A DNA stretch of 11,615 nt from Campylobacterota bacterium (GCA_022600655.1 JAHZJZ010000373.1:1-11615); one strand, 5' to 3'. Positions 1 to 6,911 are shown, counted from the first letter of the stretch. Numbers and translations are program-made. Notes: a model not told the origin generated them from the sequence alone.

Positions 1-75
1 AAATTATTTTAGTATATGGGTTCTATGTTATATCGTAACCTATAGTAGCGTTTATAAATCTTCTCATTTTAAATT

Positions 76-106
76 ATTAAAACTCACTATTTTCATCAGT
101 TTTAAT
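76..106. promoter_or_regulatory. Inverted repeat upstream of the first DUF302-like gene
   Basis: Perfect 9-bp arms ATTAAAACT (76-84) and AGTTTTAAT (98-106) are separated by 13 bases. No T-run follows on either side, so it is not a typical terminator. Its right arm lies about where the -35 region of the promoter at 127-132 would be, so an operator is possible. Arms this AT-rich can also arise by chance. Confidence 0.3.
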
Positions 107-126
107 CTATAATTATTTGATATTAT

Positions 127-132
127 TATAAT
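127..132 (+). promoter_or_regulatory. Probable -10 box of the 156-2102 gene
   Basis: TATAAT lies 23 bases before the start codon, inside an AT-rich run. The paralogue at 4534 has the same hexamer at 4507-4512, also in a TTATAATAATTA context and at nearly the same distance from its start (21 bases). No convincing -35 hexamer is visible, which is common in Campylobacterota promoters. Confidence 0.45.
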
Positions 133-155
133 AATTAACAAGAAAAGGATATAAA

Positions 156-2102
156 ATGAGATTTGAAAAAGTTTATAAACTCTTGGCTACACTGTTTATT
201 ACTACCAGTATGGCACAAGCAACAGTGACAGCTGAGTTTCAGGGTATCAAAGGAAATGCCAATGAGGCTTCAAAAGCATTTGCTAAAAAGATTGATACAG
301 TAGGGTTTGATACGGTTGCAAGTAATGATAATATTCAAGTTCATTATTATAACCGTTATAAAGAGAAGAATATTGAACTTTTAAGCTTTTTTACTATGAT
401 AAATAAAGAGAAAATCAGACCACTTCTTCTTAAAAACCCTGATTTTGGTGCCTATGCTCCTTTTAATATGCTCTACTTTAAACCATTAGACGAAGATACT
501 ACTTGGTATGGGCATCTTGATGCTGATCTTATGTTGGATATCATCGGAGAGAAAGATGAAGCAACACGAAAAGAGTTTAAAGAGATGATAGCTCCTTTAG
601 ATGCGTTAGCCAAAAAAGAGTTGGCTCCAACAACATCTAAAAAACTTGAATTTGATGGTAAGATTCCTGATCAACCACTGCTTAAAATGGTGAAGAAGTT
701 TGAAGGTGTTGATGATCTTGAATCATTTGTTGAGGAGTTTGTATCTCAACATGATATCGCTTTTACACAACATAAGTTTATTATTGCTGGATTTATAGAT
801 TTGAAGTTTGAGTATGAAGATATGGAGTTAGAGTTTGATAAGTATGATGCATATTGGGTATCATCACTTTGTCACTTCCAGTTCTCAAACTCGGTATTTA
901 ACCATGGTGAACCTCAAGCTGGTGTTTATGCTCCATGTTCAGTCTATTTCTACATTCCAAAAGGTAAAAATGAGATTCATATGGGGTATGCAACGGTTGA
1001 AAACTGGACGAATACCACAGGTATTACCGATCCTAAAATGCTAGACTACATGAAAAGAATTGCTGACGAAGTGATTGAAGTGTTTCAAGAGTTAGGTTTT
1101 GCATTAGAAGAGGGAACAGGTGGTGAGTCTGCTAAAGCCTCAACAACCAAAAGAGATATGGCTACAGAGATTGATGAACTTAAAGCAATAGTATCTAAAT
1201 TAACGGCTGAAGTTGAAGCGTTAAAAAAAAAAGAGCCAGTAGAGAGTAAAGCCGTAGTTCCTGTATCAAAAGCTACAGTACCTGCTACCACAGAAGCTAA
1301 AGCAGCAGTTAAAGCTGTTGAGCTTCGTAAAAAAGAGTTTACAACAGCTAAAATGGTGATTGGTGATATCGCACCTAAAGATTTAACAGCCTACTATGCA
1401 GCCAACCCTCAAACTTTAGAGGGGTTATCAACAAAATTGAAAGCTAATGGCTTTGAAATTCTATCAACCTACTCTCCTATTAAAGATAAAACCGTTGTTA
1501 CTGTGACGAACAGTGAGTTAAAAGCTTCTAATACTTATGTATCTGTATTAAATATTCTAATTAATGGTGAAGATGAAATACGTGTTCAAAATCCCTCTTA
1601 TTTAGGAGCTGCCTATTTACAAGATAATTTTAAATATGGTCAATTTAAAGTAACACTTACTTCTCTACAAACTGTTTTAGGTGATATGCATGTGGTTCAA
1701 GATACAACACCATTTTCTGACTTAGCTGATTATAACTTTATGTTTGGTATGCCTCACTTTGGTGATAGTATAGAGATTGCAGAGGGTGATAATTTGGCTC
1801 AGAAGCTTAGTGGAGACAAGGCAGATAAGTATTTTGCTTATAGTATTAAACTTCCAAATGGTTCAACGCTTGTGGGTCATAAACTCAACAAAAGAACTAA
1901 TAAATTCTTAGCAAAAATTGCCTCTGAGCATAATGCAGGGCTTTTACCATATCAGACATTGATTAAAGATGGAAAAGCTGTTATGCTTGACCCTAAGTAC
2001 TATTTGGCACTCTCTTTACCACAGTTAACAATGACGGAGTTTATGAAGATTGCAACAACACCTGATCAAATAGAAAAAGATTTAAAAAGAGCTTACCAAT
2101 AG
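156..2102 (+). CDS. Secreted multidomain DUF302-like protein (paralogue 1)
   Basis: The protein has 648 residues. A Sec signal occupies about residues 1-22 (cleavage after SMAQA). The N-terminal half looks like two consecutive DUF302-type domains, about 28-150 (with PFNML near 101-105) and about 190-320. The second has the family-like arrangement of a Cys-His (C239, H240) followed by an APCSVYFY strand with C261. A coiled-coil and Ala/Lys/Val-rich linker (about 335-395) leads to a C-terminal domain I do not recognise (about 395-648) containing NGSTLVG and KRTNKF at 566-584. The start is supported by AAAAGGA at 143-149, six bases before the ATG. The gene at 4534 is a full-length paralogue with the same domain order. 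DUF302 proteins have no settled function. The paired cysteines could bind metal or haem, but that is a guess. DUF302 assignment is from motif recall only. Confidence 0.72.
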   Translation: MRFEKVYKLLATLFITTSMAQATVTAEFQGIKGNANEASKAFAKKIDTVGFDTVASNDNIQVHYYNRYKEKNIELLSFFTMINKEKIRPLLLKNPDFGAYAPFNMLYFKPLDEDTTWYGHLDADLMLDIIGEKDEATRKEFKEMIAPLDALAKKELAPTTSKKLEFDGKIPDQPLLKMVKKFEGVDDLESFVEEFVSQHDIAFTQHKFIIAGFIDLKFEYEDMELEFDKYDAYWVSSLCHFQFSNSVFNHGEPQAGVYAPCSVYFYIPKGKNEIHMGYATVENWTNTTGITDPKMLDYMKRIADEVIEVFQELGFALEEGTGGESAKASTTKRDMATEIDELKAIVSKLTAEVEALKKKEPVESKAVVPVSKATVPATTEAKAAVKAVELRKKEFTTAKMVIGDIAPKDLTAYYAANPQTLEGLSTKLKANGFEILSTYSPIKDKTVVTVTNSELKASNTYVSVLNILINGEDEIRVQNPSYLGAAYLQDNFKYGQFKVTLTSLQTVLGDMHVVQDTTPFSDLADYNFMFGMPHFGDSIEIAEGDNLAQKLSGDKADKYFAYSIKLPNGSTLVGHKLNKRTNKFLAKIASEHNAGLLPYQTLIKDGKAVMLDPKYYLALSLPQLTMTEFMKIATTPDQIEKDLKRAYQ

Positions 2103-2105
2103 ATA

Positions 2106-2186
2106 TCTTGCAAAACTAGGAACCGATGGCTTTAGCCTCGTTATGTTCGGGACTAAAGTCTCCGATTCCAAATGAGTTTTGCAAGA
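2106..2186. repeat. REP/BIME-like composite palindrome between convergent genes
   Basis: The outer arms are a perfect 12-bp inverted repeat (TCTTGCAAAACT at 2106-2117, AGTTTTGCAAGA at 2175-2186). Inside, 2119-2140 pairs with 2148-2169 with four mismatches and two G-T pairs around a short TTATGTT loop. Each inner half is itself palindromic: GGCTTTAGCC (2128-2137) and GACTAAAGTC (2151-2160). Such GGCTTTAGCC/GACTAAAGTC cores are typical of REP elements mobilised by RAYT transposases. It fills the gap between two gene ends and could also end transcription or protect mRNA 3' ends, though no T-run follows. The class call is from recall. A genome-wide copy count would decide. Confidence 0.6.
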
Positions 2187-2194
2187 AGTCTAAT

Positions 2195-2977
2195 TTAGTT
2201 AAGTGTGACTTTAGCGTACATACCAGGAAAGATGTTTTTATCTTTCCTGTCAAAAGAGATACGCATCTTAATCTTATGGGTCATTGGATTCGCGTCTGGT
2301 ATGACGGCTTTAATGGTTCCAATGGTTTTGTACTTAATAGAAGGTATTTCAATAGCTAGTCTTTTACCCTCATGAACACGAGAAATAATACTTTCTGAAA
2401 CAGAAACATCAATCTCTAAACTCTCTGTATCGACAAGCATAATGGTTAACATCCCTGGCATTACCATGTCACCAACTTTAATGTTTTTTTGAACGACTAC
2501 ACCATCAGAGGGTGCTTTCATCTTTAGATAGTTAAAAATAGTTGCCATCTGCTTAGCTTTAATAGAAGCTTGTTCTACCATAACCTGAGCTGACTCTAAC
2601 ATAGCTGTAAAGTTTTCAGCTTGAGATTCCAAATCATCAAAGTCGGTCATAGGAAATTTTTTGTTACTTTTTAATTTCTCTTTTCTTTTATTGATGTTTT
2701 CCAGTCTTTTTCGCCAAAACTCTACAACAATCTTAGATTGTTCAAGCATCAAGTCTGCCTGTGATTTCATAATGTCAAATTCAGCTGACTCCATCTCATA
2801 GAGGTCATCTTCACGTTTAACCTTATCACCAAGCTTGACAAATACCTCTTTCACATAGCCCATATATCGGCTTCCAATCATCTTTTGACCATCCGATACC
2901 ACCGTACCTGTCAAAGTAATCTCTTCTGCCTTTAGAGAGGCTATGAGTAAAAAAGTTACAATTAATAGTTTTTTCAT
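2195..2977 (-). CDS. RND/HlyD-type periplasmic adaptor (membrane fusion) protein
   Basis: The protein has 260 residues. The signal peptide is about residues 1-17 (cut after SLKA). Then follow the first lipoyl half with a GYVKEVFVKLGDKV motif (about 34-62), a helical hairpin rich in Lys, Glu and Gln (about 64-148), the second lipoyl half with KAPSDGVVVQ (154-163) and KVGDMV, and a beta-barrel-like tail ending FPGMYAKVTLN. This order is that of CusB/AcrA/HlyD adaptors, which bridge an inner-membrane pump to an outer-membrane channel. It is shorter than typical CusB and seems to lack most of the membrane-proximal domain. No pump or TolC-like gene is present in the window. It lies 17 bp behind the cytochrome c'-like gene and is probably cotranscribed with it. 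AGGA precedes the start. Substrate unknown. Confidence 0.82.
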   Translation of the reverse strand: MKKLLIVTFLLIASLKAEEITLTGTVVSDGQKMIGSRYMGYVKEVFVKLGDKVKREDDLYEMESAEFDIMKSQADLMLEQSKIVVEFWRKRLENINKRKEKLKSNKKFPMTDFDDLESQAENFTAMLESAQVMVEQASIKAKQMATIFNYLKMKAPSDGVVVQKNIKVGDMVMPGMLTIMLVDTESLEIDVSVSESIISRVHEGKRLAIEIPSIKYKTIGTIKAVIPDANPMTHKIKMRISFDRKDKNIFPGMYAKVTLN

Positions 2978-2994
2978 CTTATCCTAACAACCTG

Positions 2995-3405
2995 TTACCA
3001 TTTTCGTAAACGAACATGACATTTTAGGCACTGTTCGGTTATATTACCATAAGCTTGGAGTGCTTGAACAGCATCACCACTCTCAAAACGCTCTTCTATA
3101 TCTTTTGCTCTTCGTATAATCTTTTTTCGTATTTTATTGGTCATCTTTAAATCATTGTTTAGCCACTGCTCATAGATATCTTTATTATTAACCTCAGCAT
3201 CTATAGGTCGCACCTTCTCAATCGTGGCACTTAGGACTTTGACACCATCTTTAACAATGTCTATATTGTTGTAAAAGAAACCTGCCTGTATATCTTGCAT
3301 TGCTTGTGCCATTTTTTGCATATCTAAGATTCTATCGCCTTGGTTATAGCCTTCAGCCATACTTAGGGTTGTCATAACCATTGGTATGAGTAGTAACTTC
3401 TTCAT
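2995..3405 (-). CDS. Periplasmic cytochrome c'-like monohaem protein
   Basis: The protein has 136 residues: a Sec signal (about 1-17, cut after TLSMA) and a mature, almost entirely helical protein of about 119 residues. A single haem-binding motif CLKCH sits at 126-130, six residues from the C terminus. A short helical protein with CxxCH at its very end is the hallmark of the cytochrome c'/c-556 four-helix-bundle fold. H130 would be the proximal ligand, and a distal Met or open site cannot be assigned by eye. Such proteins carry electrons or bind NO and other small gases. It is the first gene of a minus-strand pair with the periplasmic adaptor. The ribosome site AAGGAAAAG lies just before the ATG. 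Cotranscription with an export adaptor hints at a redox or stress role, which is inference. Confidence 0.75.
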   Translation of the reverse strand: MKKLLLIPMVMTTLSMAEGYNQGDRILDMQKMAQAMQDIQAGFFYNNIDIVKDGVKVLSATIEKVRPIDAEVNNKDIYEQWLNNDLKMTNKIRKKIIRRAKDIEERFESGDAVQALQAYGNITEQCLKCHVRLRKW

Positions 3406-3432
3406 ATTCTTTTCCTTATGATGTAATTTTTT

Positions 3433-3450
3433 AGTAATAACATTGTAACA
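3433..3450. promoter_or_regulatory. Possible 11-bp-spaced half-site pair before the cytochrome c' gene
   Basis: AGTAATA (3433-3439) and TGTAACA (3444-3450) start 11 bp apart, upstream of the minus-strand cytochrome gene. The spacing resembles sites of PhoB/OmpR-family regulators and those at 6912-6929 and 7235-7310. The match is weak in such AT-rich DNA, and TACAAT on the minus strand within it could instead be a -10 box. Confidence 0.22.
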
Positions 3451-3578
3451 AATTATCTTTAATTACTAAGTTACATTGATAAACATGATATAAGGTTATT
3501 ATTTATTTTTATGTTGTTTAAGTAAAATTTTAAATATTTGTTGCTAAGATTGGATTATTAAATGTTAAAAGGATTCCA

Positions 3579-4385
3579 ATGAAAAAAATCGTAATTATGA
3601 GTGCTATTACAGCCGCAATGATATCAACAGCATCAGCAGACTTTAGTTTTGGGGACATGTTTAAAGATATGAAAGAAGCAGCTACAAGCATGAGTAAAGA
3701 TGCAAAAGATAGCGTTACAGCAATGAAAGATGGAGCCGTTGAGACCTCTAAAAGTGCTGAGAGAACTGTAACCAATGTAAGTTCTGATGCTAAAGACAGT
3801 GCAGTGAAAGTTTCTGATGATTTAAAAACAGCTGAAGTGTCAACTTCAAAAGATATGAGAGATTCAACTGTAGAGTTAGCAGAAGACACAAAAGACTCTA
3901 TTACTAATACAACTAAAGATCTTAAAGACAGTACGACTATCGCTTCAAAAGACATGAAAGATTCTGCCATATCTGTATCTCATGATGTAAATGATGCGAC
4001 AAAAACTGTTTCTAATGATTCAAGAGACTCTGTTAAGACAGTTTCTAATGATTCAAGAGATTCTGTAACCACTATTTCAAATGATCTTAATAGTACAGCT
4101 TCAACGGTATCAGATGATGTTAGTGATTCTGTAAAAACTGTTTCAAATGACACAAATGATGCGACAAAAACAGTATCAAACGATACAAGAGACTCTGTAA
4201 AAACAGTTTCAAATGATATGGATGATGCAACAAAAACAGTATCAAATGACACTAGAGATTCTGTAAAAGAGGTTTCTAATGATACTAATGATGCAACAAA
4301 AACGATATCAAATGATACAAGTGATGCTGTAAAAGAAGTTTCTAATGATGCAAATGATGCAACCAAAGATGTAACAAACGACTAA
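3579..4385 (+). CDS. Exported hendecad-repeat (LEA-like) acidic protein
   Basis: The protein has 268 residues. The signal peptide is residues 1-20 (cut after STASA). After a short DFSFGDMFKDM segment, nearly all the rest is 11-residue repeats. From residue 66 to 263 there are 18 uninterrupted in-phase copies, plus a partial one, with consensus TVSNDxxDSVK or TVSNDxxDATK. Small or hydrophobic residues recur at repeat positions 2, 6 and 9, giving the 4-3-4 spacing of a hendecad helix. The face is otherwise Asp, Asn, Lys, Ser and Thr. Group 3 LEA proteins and other right-handed coiled coils have this periodicity. An extended amphipathic or conditionally folded helix in the periplasm is the likely form, perhaps protecting membranes or proteins under stress (inference). 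There is no enzyme motif, transmembrane helix or anchor beyond the signal. AAAAGGA (3567-3573) supports the start, and a terminator follows at 4411. The only alternative I considered is a surface or stalk fibre. Confidence 0.8.
   Translation: MKKIVIMSAITAAMISTASADFSFGDMFKDMKEAATSMSKDAKDSVTAMKDGAVETSKSAERTVTNVSSDAKDSAVKVSDDLKTAEVSTSKDMRDSTVELAEDTKDSITNTTKDLKDSTTIASKDMKDSAISVSHDVNDATKTVSNDSRDSVKTVSNDSRDSVTTISNDLNSTASTVSDDVSDSVKTVSNDTNDATKTVSNDTRDSVKTVSNDMDDATKTVSNDTRDSVKEVSNDTNDATKTISNDTSDAVKEVSNDANDATKDVTND
3774..4382 (+). repeat. 33-bp coding tandem repeat, becoming 66-bp higher-order repeat
   Basis: Eighteen and a half in-frame 33-bp units encode the 11-mers of the hendecad protein. From 4104 to 4367 the units alternate a DSVK-type (DAVK in the last pair) and a DATK-type ending, giving four 66-bp units (residues 176-197, 198-219, 220-241, 242-263). 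Similarity is highest in this part, which points to recent duplication of two-unit blocks. The array is a likely site of length variation between strains. Confidence 0.85.
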
Positions 4386-4410
4386 GGTTTATTCCTCTAG
4401 TTATTCCTTA

Positions 4411-4446
4411 ATAAAGCTACCAGTCACTTTTGGTAGCTTTATCTTC
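4411..4446 (+). terminator. Intrinsic terminator of the hendecad-repeat gene
   Basis: A perfect 12-bp stem (ATAAAGCTACCA at 4411-4422, TGGTAGCTTTAT at 4431-4442) with an 8-base loop lies 25 bases after the stop codon. The right arm carries the T-rich stretch, and TCTTCT follows. The stem also begins with an A-rich arm, so it may work in both directions, although no minus-strand gene ends here. Confidence 0.75.
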
Positions 4447-4506
4447 TAAAATAATAAAAATCAATAATACAAAATCAGTTTTTCCATAAATAAACGTTAT
4501 TATTTT

Positions 4507-4512
4507 TATAAT
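4507..4512 (+). promoter_or_regulatory. Probable -10 box of the 4534-6657 gene
   Basis: TATAAT lies 21 bases before the start codon, in an AT-rich run that resembles the promoter of the paralogue at 156. It follows the terminator at 4411-4446, so the gene is probably transcribed on its own. Confidence 0.45.
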
Positions 4513-4533
4513 AATTATGTTTAAGGAATTGCA

Positions 4534-6657
4534 ATGAATGTAAAAAGTAACAAGCAACTAAAAACAGTTCTGTTGATAGTGACTTTATTGATGTTTTTCA
4601 TCCCTTCTGGACTCTCTGCAGAGGGTTCTAAAAACCTAGCCGTATTCTACGAGATAGAGGGAGATATCCAAACAAAGTTTAATACGATGGTATCAGAGAA
4701 ATATTCAGAGATAGGGTTCAATGTAACCAATCCCCATAAACGTGTGAATGACCAGTATAAGAAGAAGTTTGGTTCAACAGTTTTAGATGTGTTAAGTTTT
4801 ATATCCATTGTTAATGATAGTGAAGTTATGCCACTCTTAGCAAAAGACCCACGACTAGGAGGGTTTAGTCCATTTAATATGCTTATCTATAAAAAGCTAG
4901 AAGATAAAACAACGCATATTGGACATCTTATGCCTGAGGCTATTTTGGATATTGTAGGTATAGAAGATAAAGCGTTAAGAGAATCATATATTGCAACATT
5001 TAAACCACTTGATGAGCTGATAGAAAAAGAGTTTGCAGGGGCTAAAAAAAGTTATCTTCCTGTAACAGCTATGAGTGATGATAGAATGATTAGCTTTGAG
5101 TATGAGTTTGAGCGACCAGATGATATGGATGACTTTATTGAAGAGTTCCAAAATGAGTTTGAGATGAGCTTTATTAATAAGAAGTATCTGATTGCAGGGT
5201 TCCATGACTTTATGGAAGAGGATGATGCAGAAGAGGCACTAGAAGATTTTGATATTTTTTGGACATACTCTTTGTGTCATTTAGAGTTCTCATACAATAT
5301 GTTTGATAATAAAGGAGCTAGACCAGAAGCAGGACTCTTTGCTCCATGTAGTATGTATGTTTATGTGAAGAAAGATAGTAACAAGATGTATGTAGGGATG
5401 CCACGACTGAAAAACTGGTCAGATACTTTGGGTATTACTGATGAGAAGCGATTAGGACTGGTCAATAAACTTGATAGAGAGATTCCTGAAGTTTTAACTG
5501 CCTTTGGTATGAAGTCACTTACTGCTGATGCACAAAAAACTGAAAAAGCTCCTGTCGCTAAAGTTGAAAAAATTGAACCAAAAGAGCCTGTAAAAGAGGA
5601 AACTCCTAAGGTAGAAACAGCTGTAAAAACAGAACAAGCTCTTGAACCTAAGGCAAAAGTTGAACAGCCTGTAGAGAGAGAAAAAGAGAGTGAACAGAAA
5701 ATTGAAACCGATAGTGGTGTGATAAATATTCACATTCCAACCCCACCAAAAGTACCAACTGTCCCTAAAGTCAATACAATTAATGGTGGAGTTGACCTTG
5801 CTGATAGAAGCATTAAGTTCTCAAAGCGAATTCCACCAGGTTATGATGGACCAAGATTTGGGAAAGAGATAGTAGCCCCAAAAGTAGATGCCAGTGCCAA
5901 AGTAGGTGAGGTAAATGCTGGACGTATCGCTACCTATTTACGTGGTGAGCTTATGGAACAAGCAGAAGTTGAAAAGAGGTTAAAAGATGCTGGTTTTACC
6001 ATTCTCTCTTCATCTCCTGTTGATAAAAAATCTCAACTCATCTCAGTGGTGTTTACCAATAAAGAGTTAACGACCATGGCAAGTAAGAAAAACCGTGGTT
6101 TTGCTGCATCACTTAGAGTACTTGTCAATAAAAAAGATAAAGAGATTAGCATCACCAACCCACTTTATATACTGAAAGCATTTATGCAAGATGATTTTGA
6201 TGAAGCAGGAGCCAAAAAGCTTCTGGTATCACTTAGAGAGAGTTTTAAAGGGCTTAAAGATTCTGAAGATATGTTAAAGTATCAGCTACTTCCAAAATAT
6301 CAGTTTATGAGTGGTTTACCATTTTATGAAGATATGGAAGTGGTTGCTAGAGGTCAAAATTTACTAGAAAAAATCAAAAACAATAAACATGTAGTCTTTA
6401 CGCAAACACTCGATAATGGCTCAACCCTTATTGGTGTAAAGCTAGGAAAAAGAACCAACAAGTTTACTAAAAGAATTGGTACAAACAACGCTGCGATGTT
6501 ACCTTACCCAGTGTTAATAGAGAATGGTCAAGCCAAAATAATGGAGCCTAAATATTATATCTCTATTATGTATCCAAAGTTAAAAATGTCACAGTTTATG
6601 ACGATTGCAACTGTACCTGGTGCGATGATAAAAGATTGTGAAAAGGTTTTTAAGTAG
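4534..6657 (+). CDS. Secreted multidomain DUF302-like protein (paralogue 2)
   Basis: The protein has 707 residues. The signal sequence is about 1-29 (cut after SGLSA). It shares the full architecture of the 156-2102 product: a first DUF302-like domain with FSPFNML (111-117) and GHL...LDIVG; a second with Cys-His (C248, H249) and FAPCSMYVYV (C272); and a C-terminal domain with LDNGSTLIGVKLGKRTNKF at 626-644, near-identical to the paralogue's. The main difference is the linker, about 333-415. Here it is long and rich in Lys, Glu, Pro and Val, with a PTPPKVPTVPKV segment like periplasm-spanning stalks, whereas the paralogue has a short coiled coil. The start is supported by AAGGAA (4523-4528), five bases before the ATG. 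Two diverged, full-length copies imply an old duplication and kept function. The role is unknown; metal, haem or sulfur-compound binding would be guesses. Confidence 0.72.
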   Translation: MNVKSNKQLKTVLLIVTLLMFFIPSGLSAEGSKNLAVFYEIEGDIQTKFNTMVSEKYSEIGFNVTNPHKRVNDQYKKKFGSTVLDVLSFISIVNDSEVMPLLAKDPRLGGFSPFNMLIYKKLEDKTTHIGHLMPEAILDIVGIEDKALRESYIATFKPLDELIEKEFAGAKKSYLPVTAMSDDRMISFEYEFERPDDMDDFIEEFQNEFEMSFINKKYLIAGFHDFMEEDDAEEALEDFDIFWTYSLCHLEFSYNMFDNKGARPEAGLFAPCSMYVYVKKDSNKMYVGMPRLKNWSDTLGITDEKRLGLVNKLDREIPEVLTAFGMKSLTADAQKTEKAPVAKVEKIEPKEPVKEETPKVETAVKTEQALEPKAKVEQPVEREKESEQKIETDSGVINIHIPTPPKVPTVPKVNTINGGVDLADRSIKFSKRIPPGYDGPRFGKEIVAPKVDASAKVGEVNAGRIATYLRGELMEQAEVEKRLKDAGFTILSSSPVDKKSQLISVVFTNKELTTMASKKNRGFAASLRVLVNKKDKEISITNPLYILKAFMQDDFDEAGAKKLLVSLRESFKGLKDSEDMLKYQLLPKYQFMSGLPFYEDMEVVARGQNLLEKIKNNKHVVFTQTLDNGSTLIGVKLGKRTNKFTKRIGTNNAAMLPYPVLIENGQAKIMEPKYYISIMYPKLKMSQFMTIATVPGAMIKDCEKVFK

Positions 6658-6790
6658 CCGATAAAAGTCTATCAAGAGCATGAAGATTATCAATGCTTTG
6701 ATTAGGCAGGACATTGAGATTTCTAAGAAGATTGTGTTTTAGGGGTTATTGCGTAAAATGCATTAGCATCACCTGACACCTATTTTTTAG
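6650..6790 (-). pseudogene. Possible remnant of a broken coding sequence
   Basis: On the minus strand, 31 codons from 6745 to 6653 read like real protein (NLNVLPNQSIDNLHALDRLL) and end in TAA at 6652-6650, overlapping the end of the plus-strand gene by 8 bp. They have no start codon and follow an in-frame TAA at 6748-6746. Beyond that stop the same frame continues as KNRCQVMLMHFTQ. The GGTGTCAGGTGATGC stretch here reminds me of sequences often seen beside RAYT-type transposase genes, so a decayed mobile-element end is possible. The evidence is only the protein-like look of short frames. Confidence 0.28.
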
Positions 6791-6796
6791 TGCGTA

Positions 6797-6868
6797 CTAT
6801 TTACTGGTATGGACTAAGACAAAAAATATAAGTGACCATAATAGAGGTATAAGTATATAGGTTTCCAT
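6797..6868 (-). CDS. 23-residue single-pass membrane micro-protein
   Basis: The ATG at 6868-6866 is preceded by AAAGGAG (6881-6875) with a 6-base spacer, among the strongest ribosome sites in the window. The 23 codons end at TAG (6799-6797). The peptide starts METYILIPLL, continues through a Leu/Ile/Phe/Val/Trp-rich segment of about 17 residues, and ends VHTSK. This is one membrane helix with an acidic N terminus and a Lys C terminus. Size and shape resemble small subunits of membrane complexes (CydX, CcoQ, KdpF) or type I toxin peptides, but no family residues are recognisable. It follows the 81-codon gene on the same strand by 81 bp and has its own promoter-like sequence (TATACC at 6904-6899) and half-site pair. 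Because ORFs this short can occur by chance, confidence rests on the ribosome site and the clean hydrophobic profile. Confidence 0.5.
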   Translation of the reverse strand: METYILIPLLWSLIFFVLVHTSK

Positions 6869-6911
6869 CTGTTTCTCCTTTAGTTTTGGGTTTGTAATGG
6901 TATAAGAAAAG

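Noticed and set aside
2126..2359. Plus-strand 77-codon open frame
   Set aside because: It starts inside the REP-like palindrome and runs antisense to the end of the adaptor gene, with no ribosome site.
3530..3970. Minus-strand 146-codon open frame with a hydrophobic C-terminal end
   Set aside because: It is antisense to the repeat protein. Its length comes from a 33-bp repeat unit that lacks stops on this strand, its composition is Ser/Leu/Val-biased, and no ribosome site is visible.
3980..4366. Minus-strand 128-codon repetitive open frame
   Set aside because: It is a mirror of the 33-bp tandem repeat; the same unit read antisense stays open by periodicity.
3774..4382. Regular repeat spacing considered as a CRISPR array
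   Set aside because: The repeats are contiguous in-frame codons with no unique spacers, and no cas genes are nearby.
6671..6702. Bulged hairpin after the second DUF302-like gene, considered as its terminator
   Set aside because: Arms ATCAAGAGCAT and ATGCTTTGAT pair with one bulge, but the stem is weak and no T-run follows.
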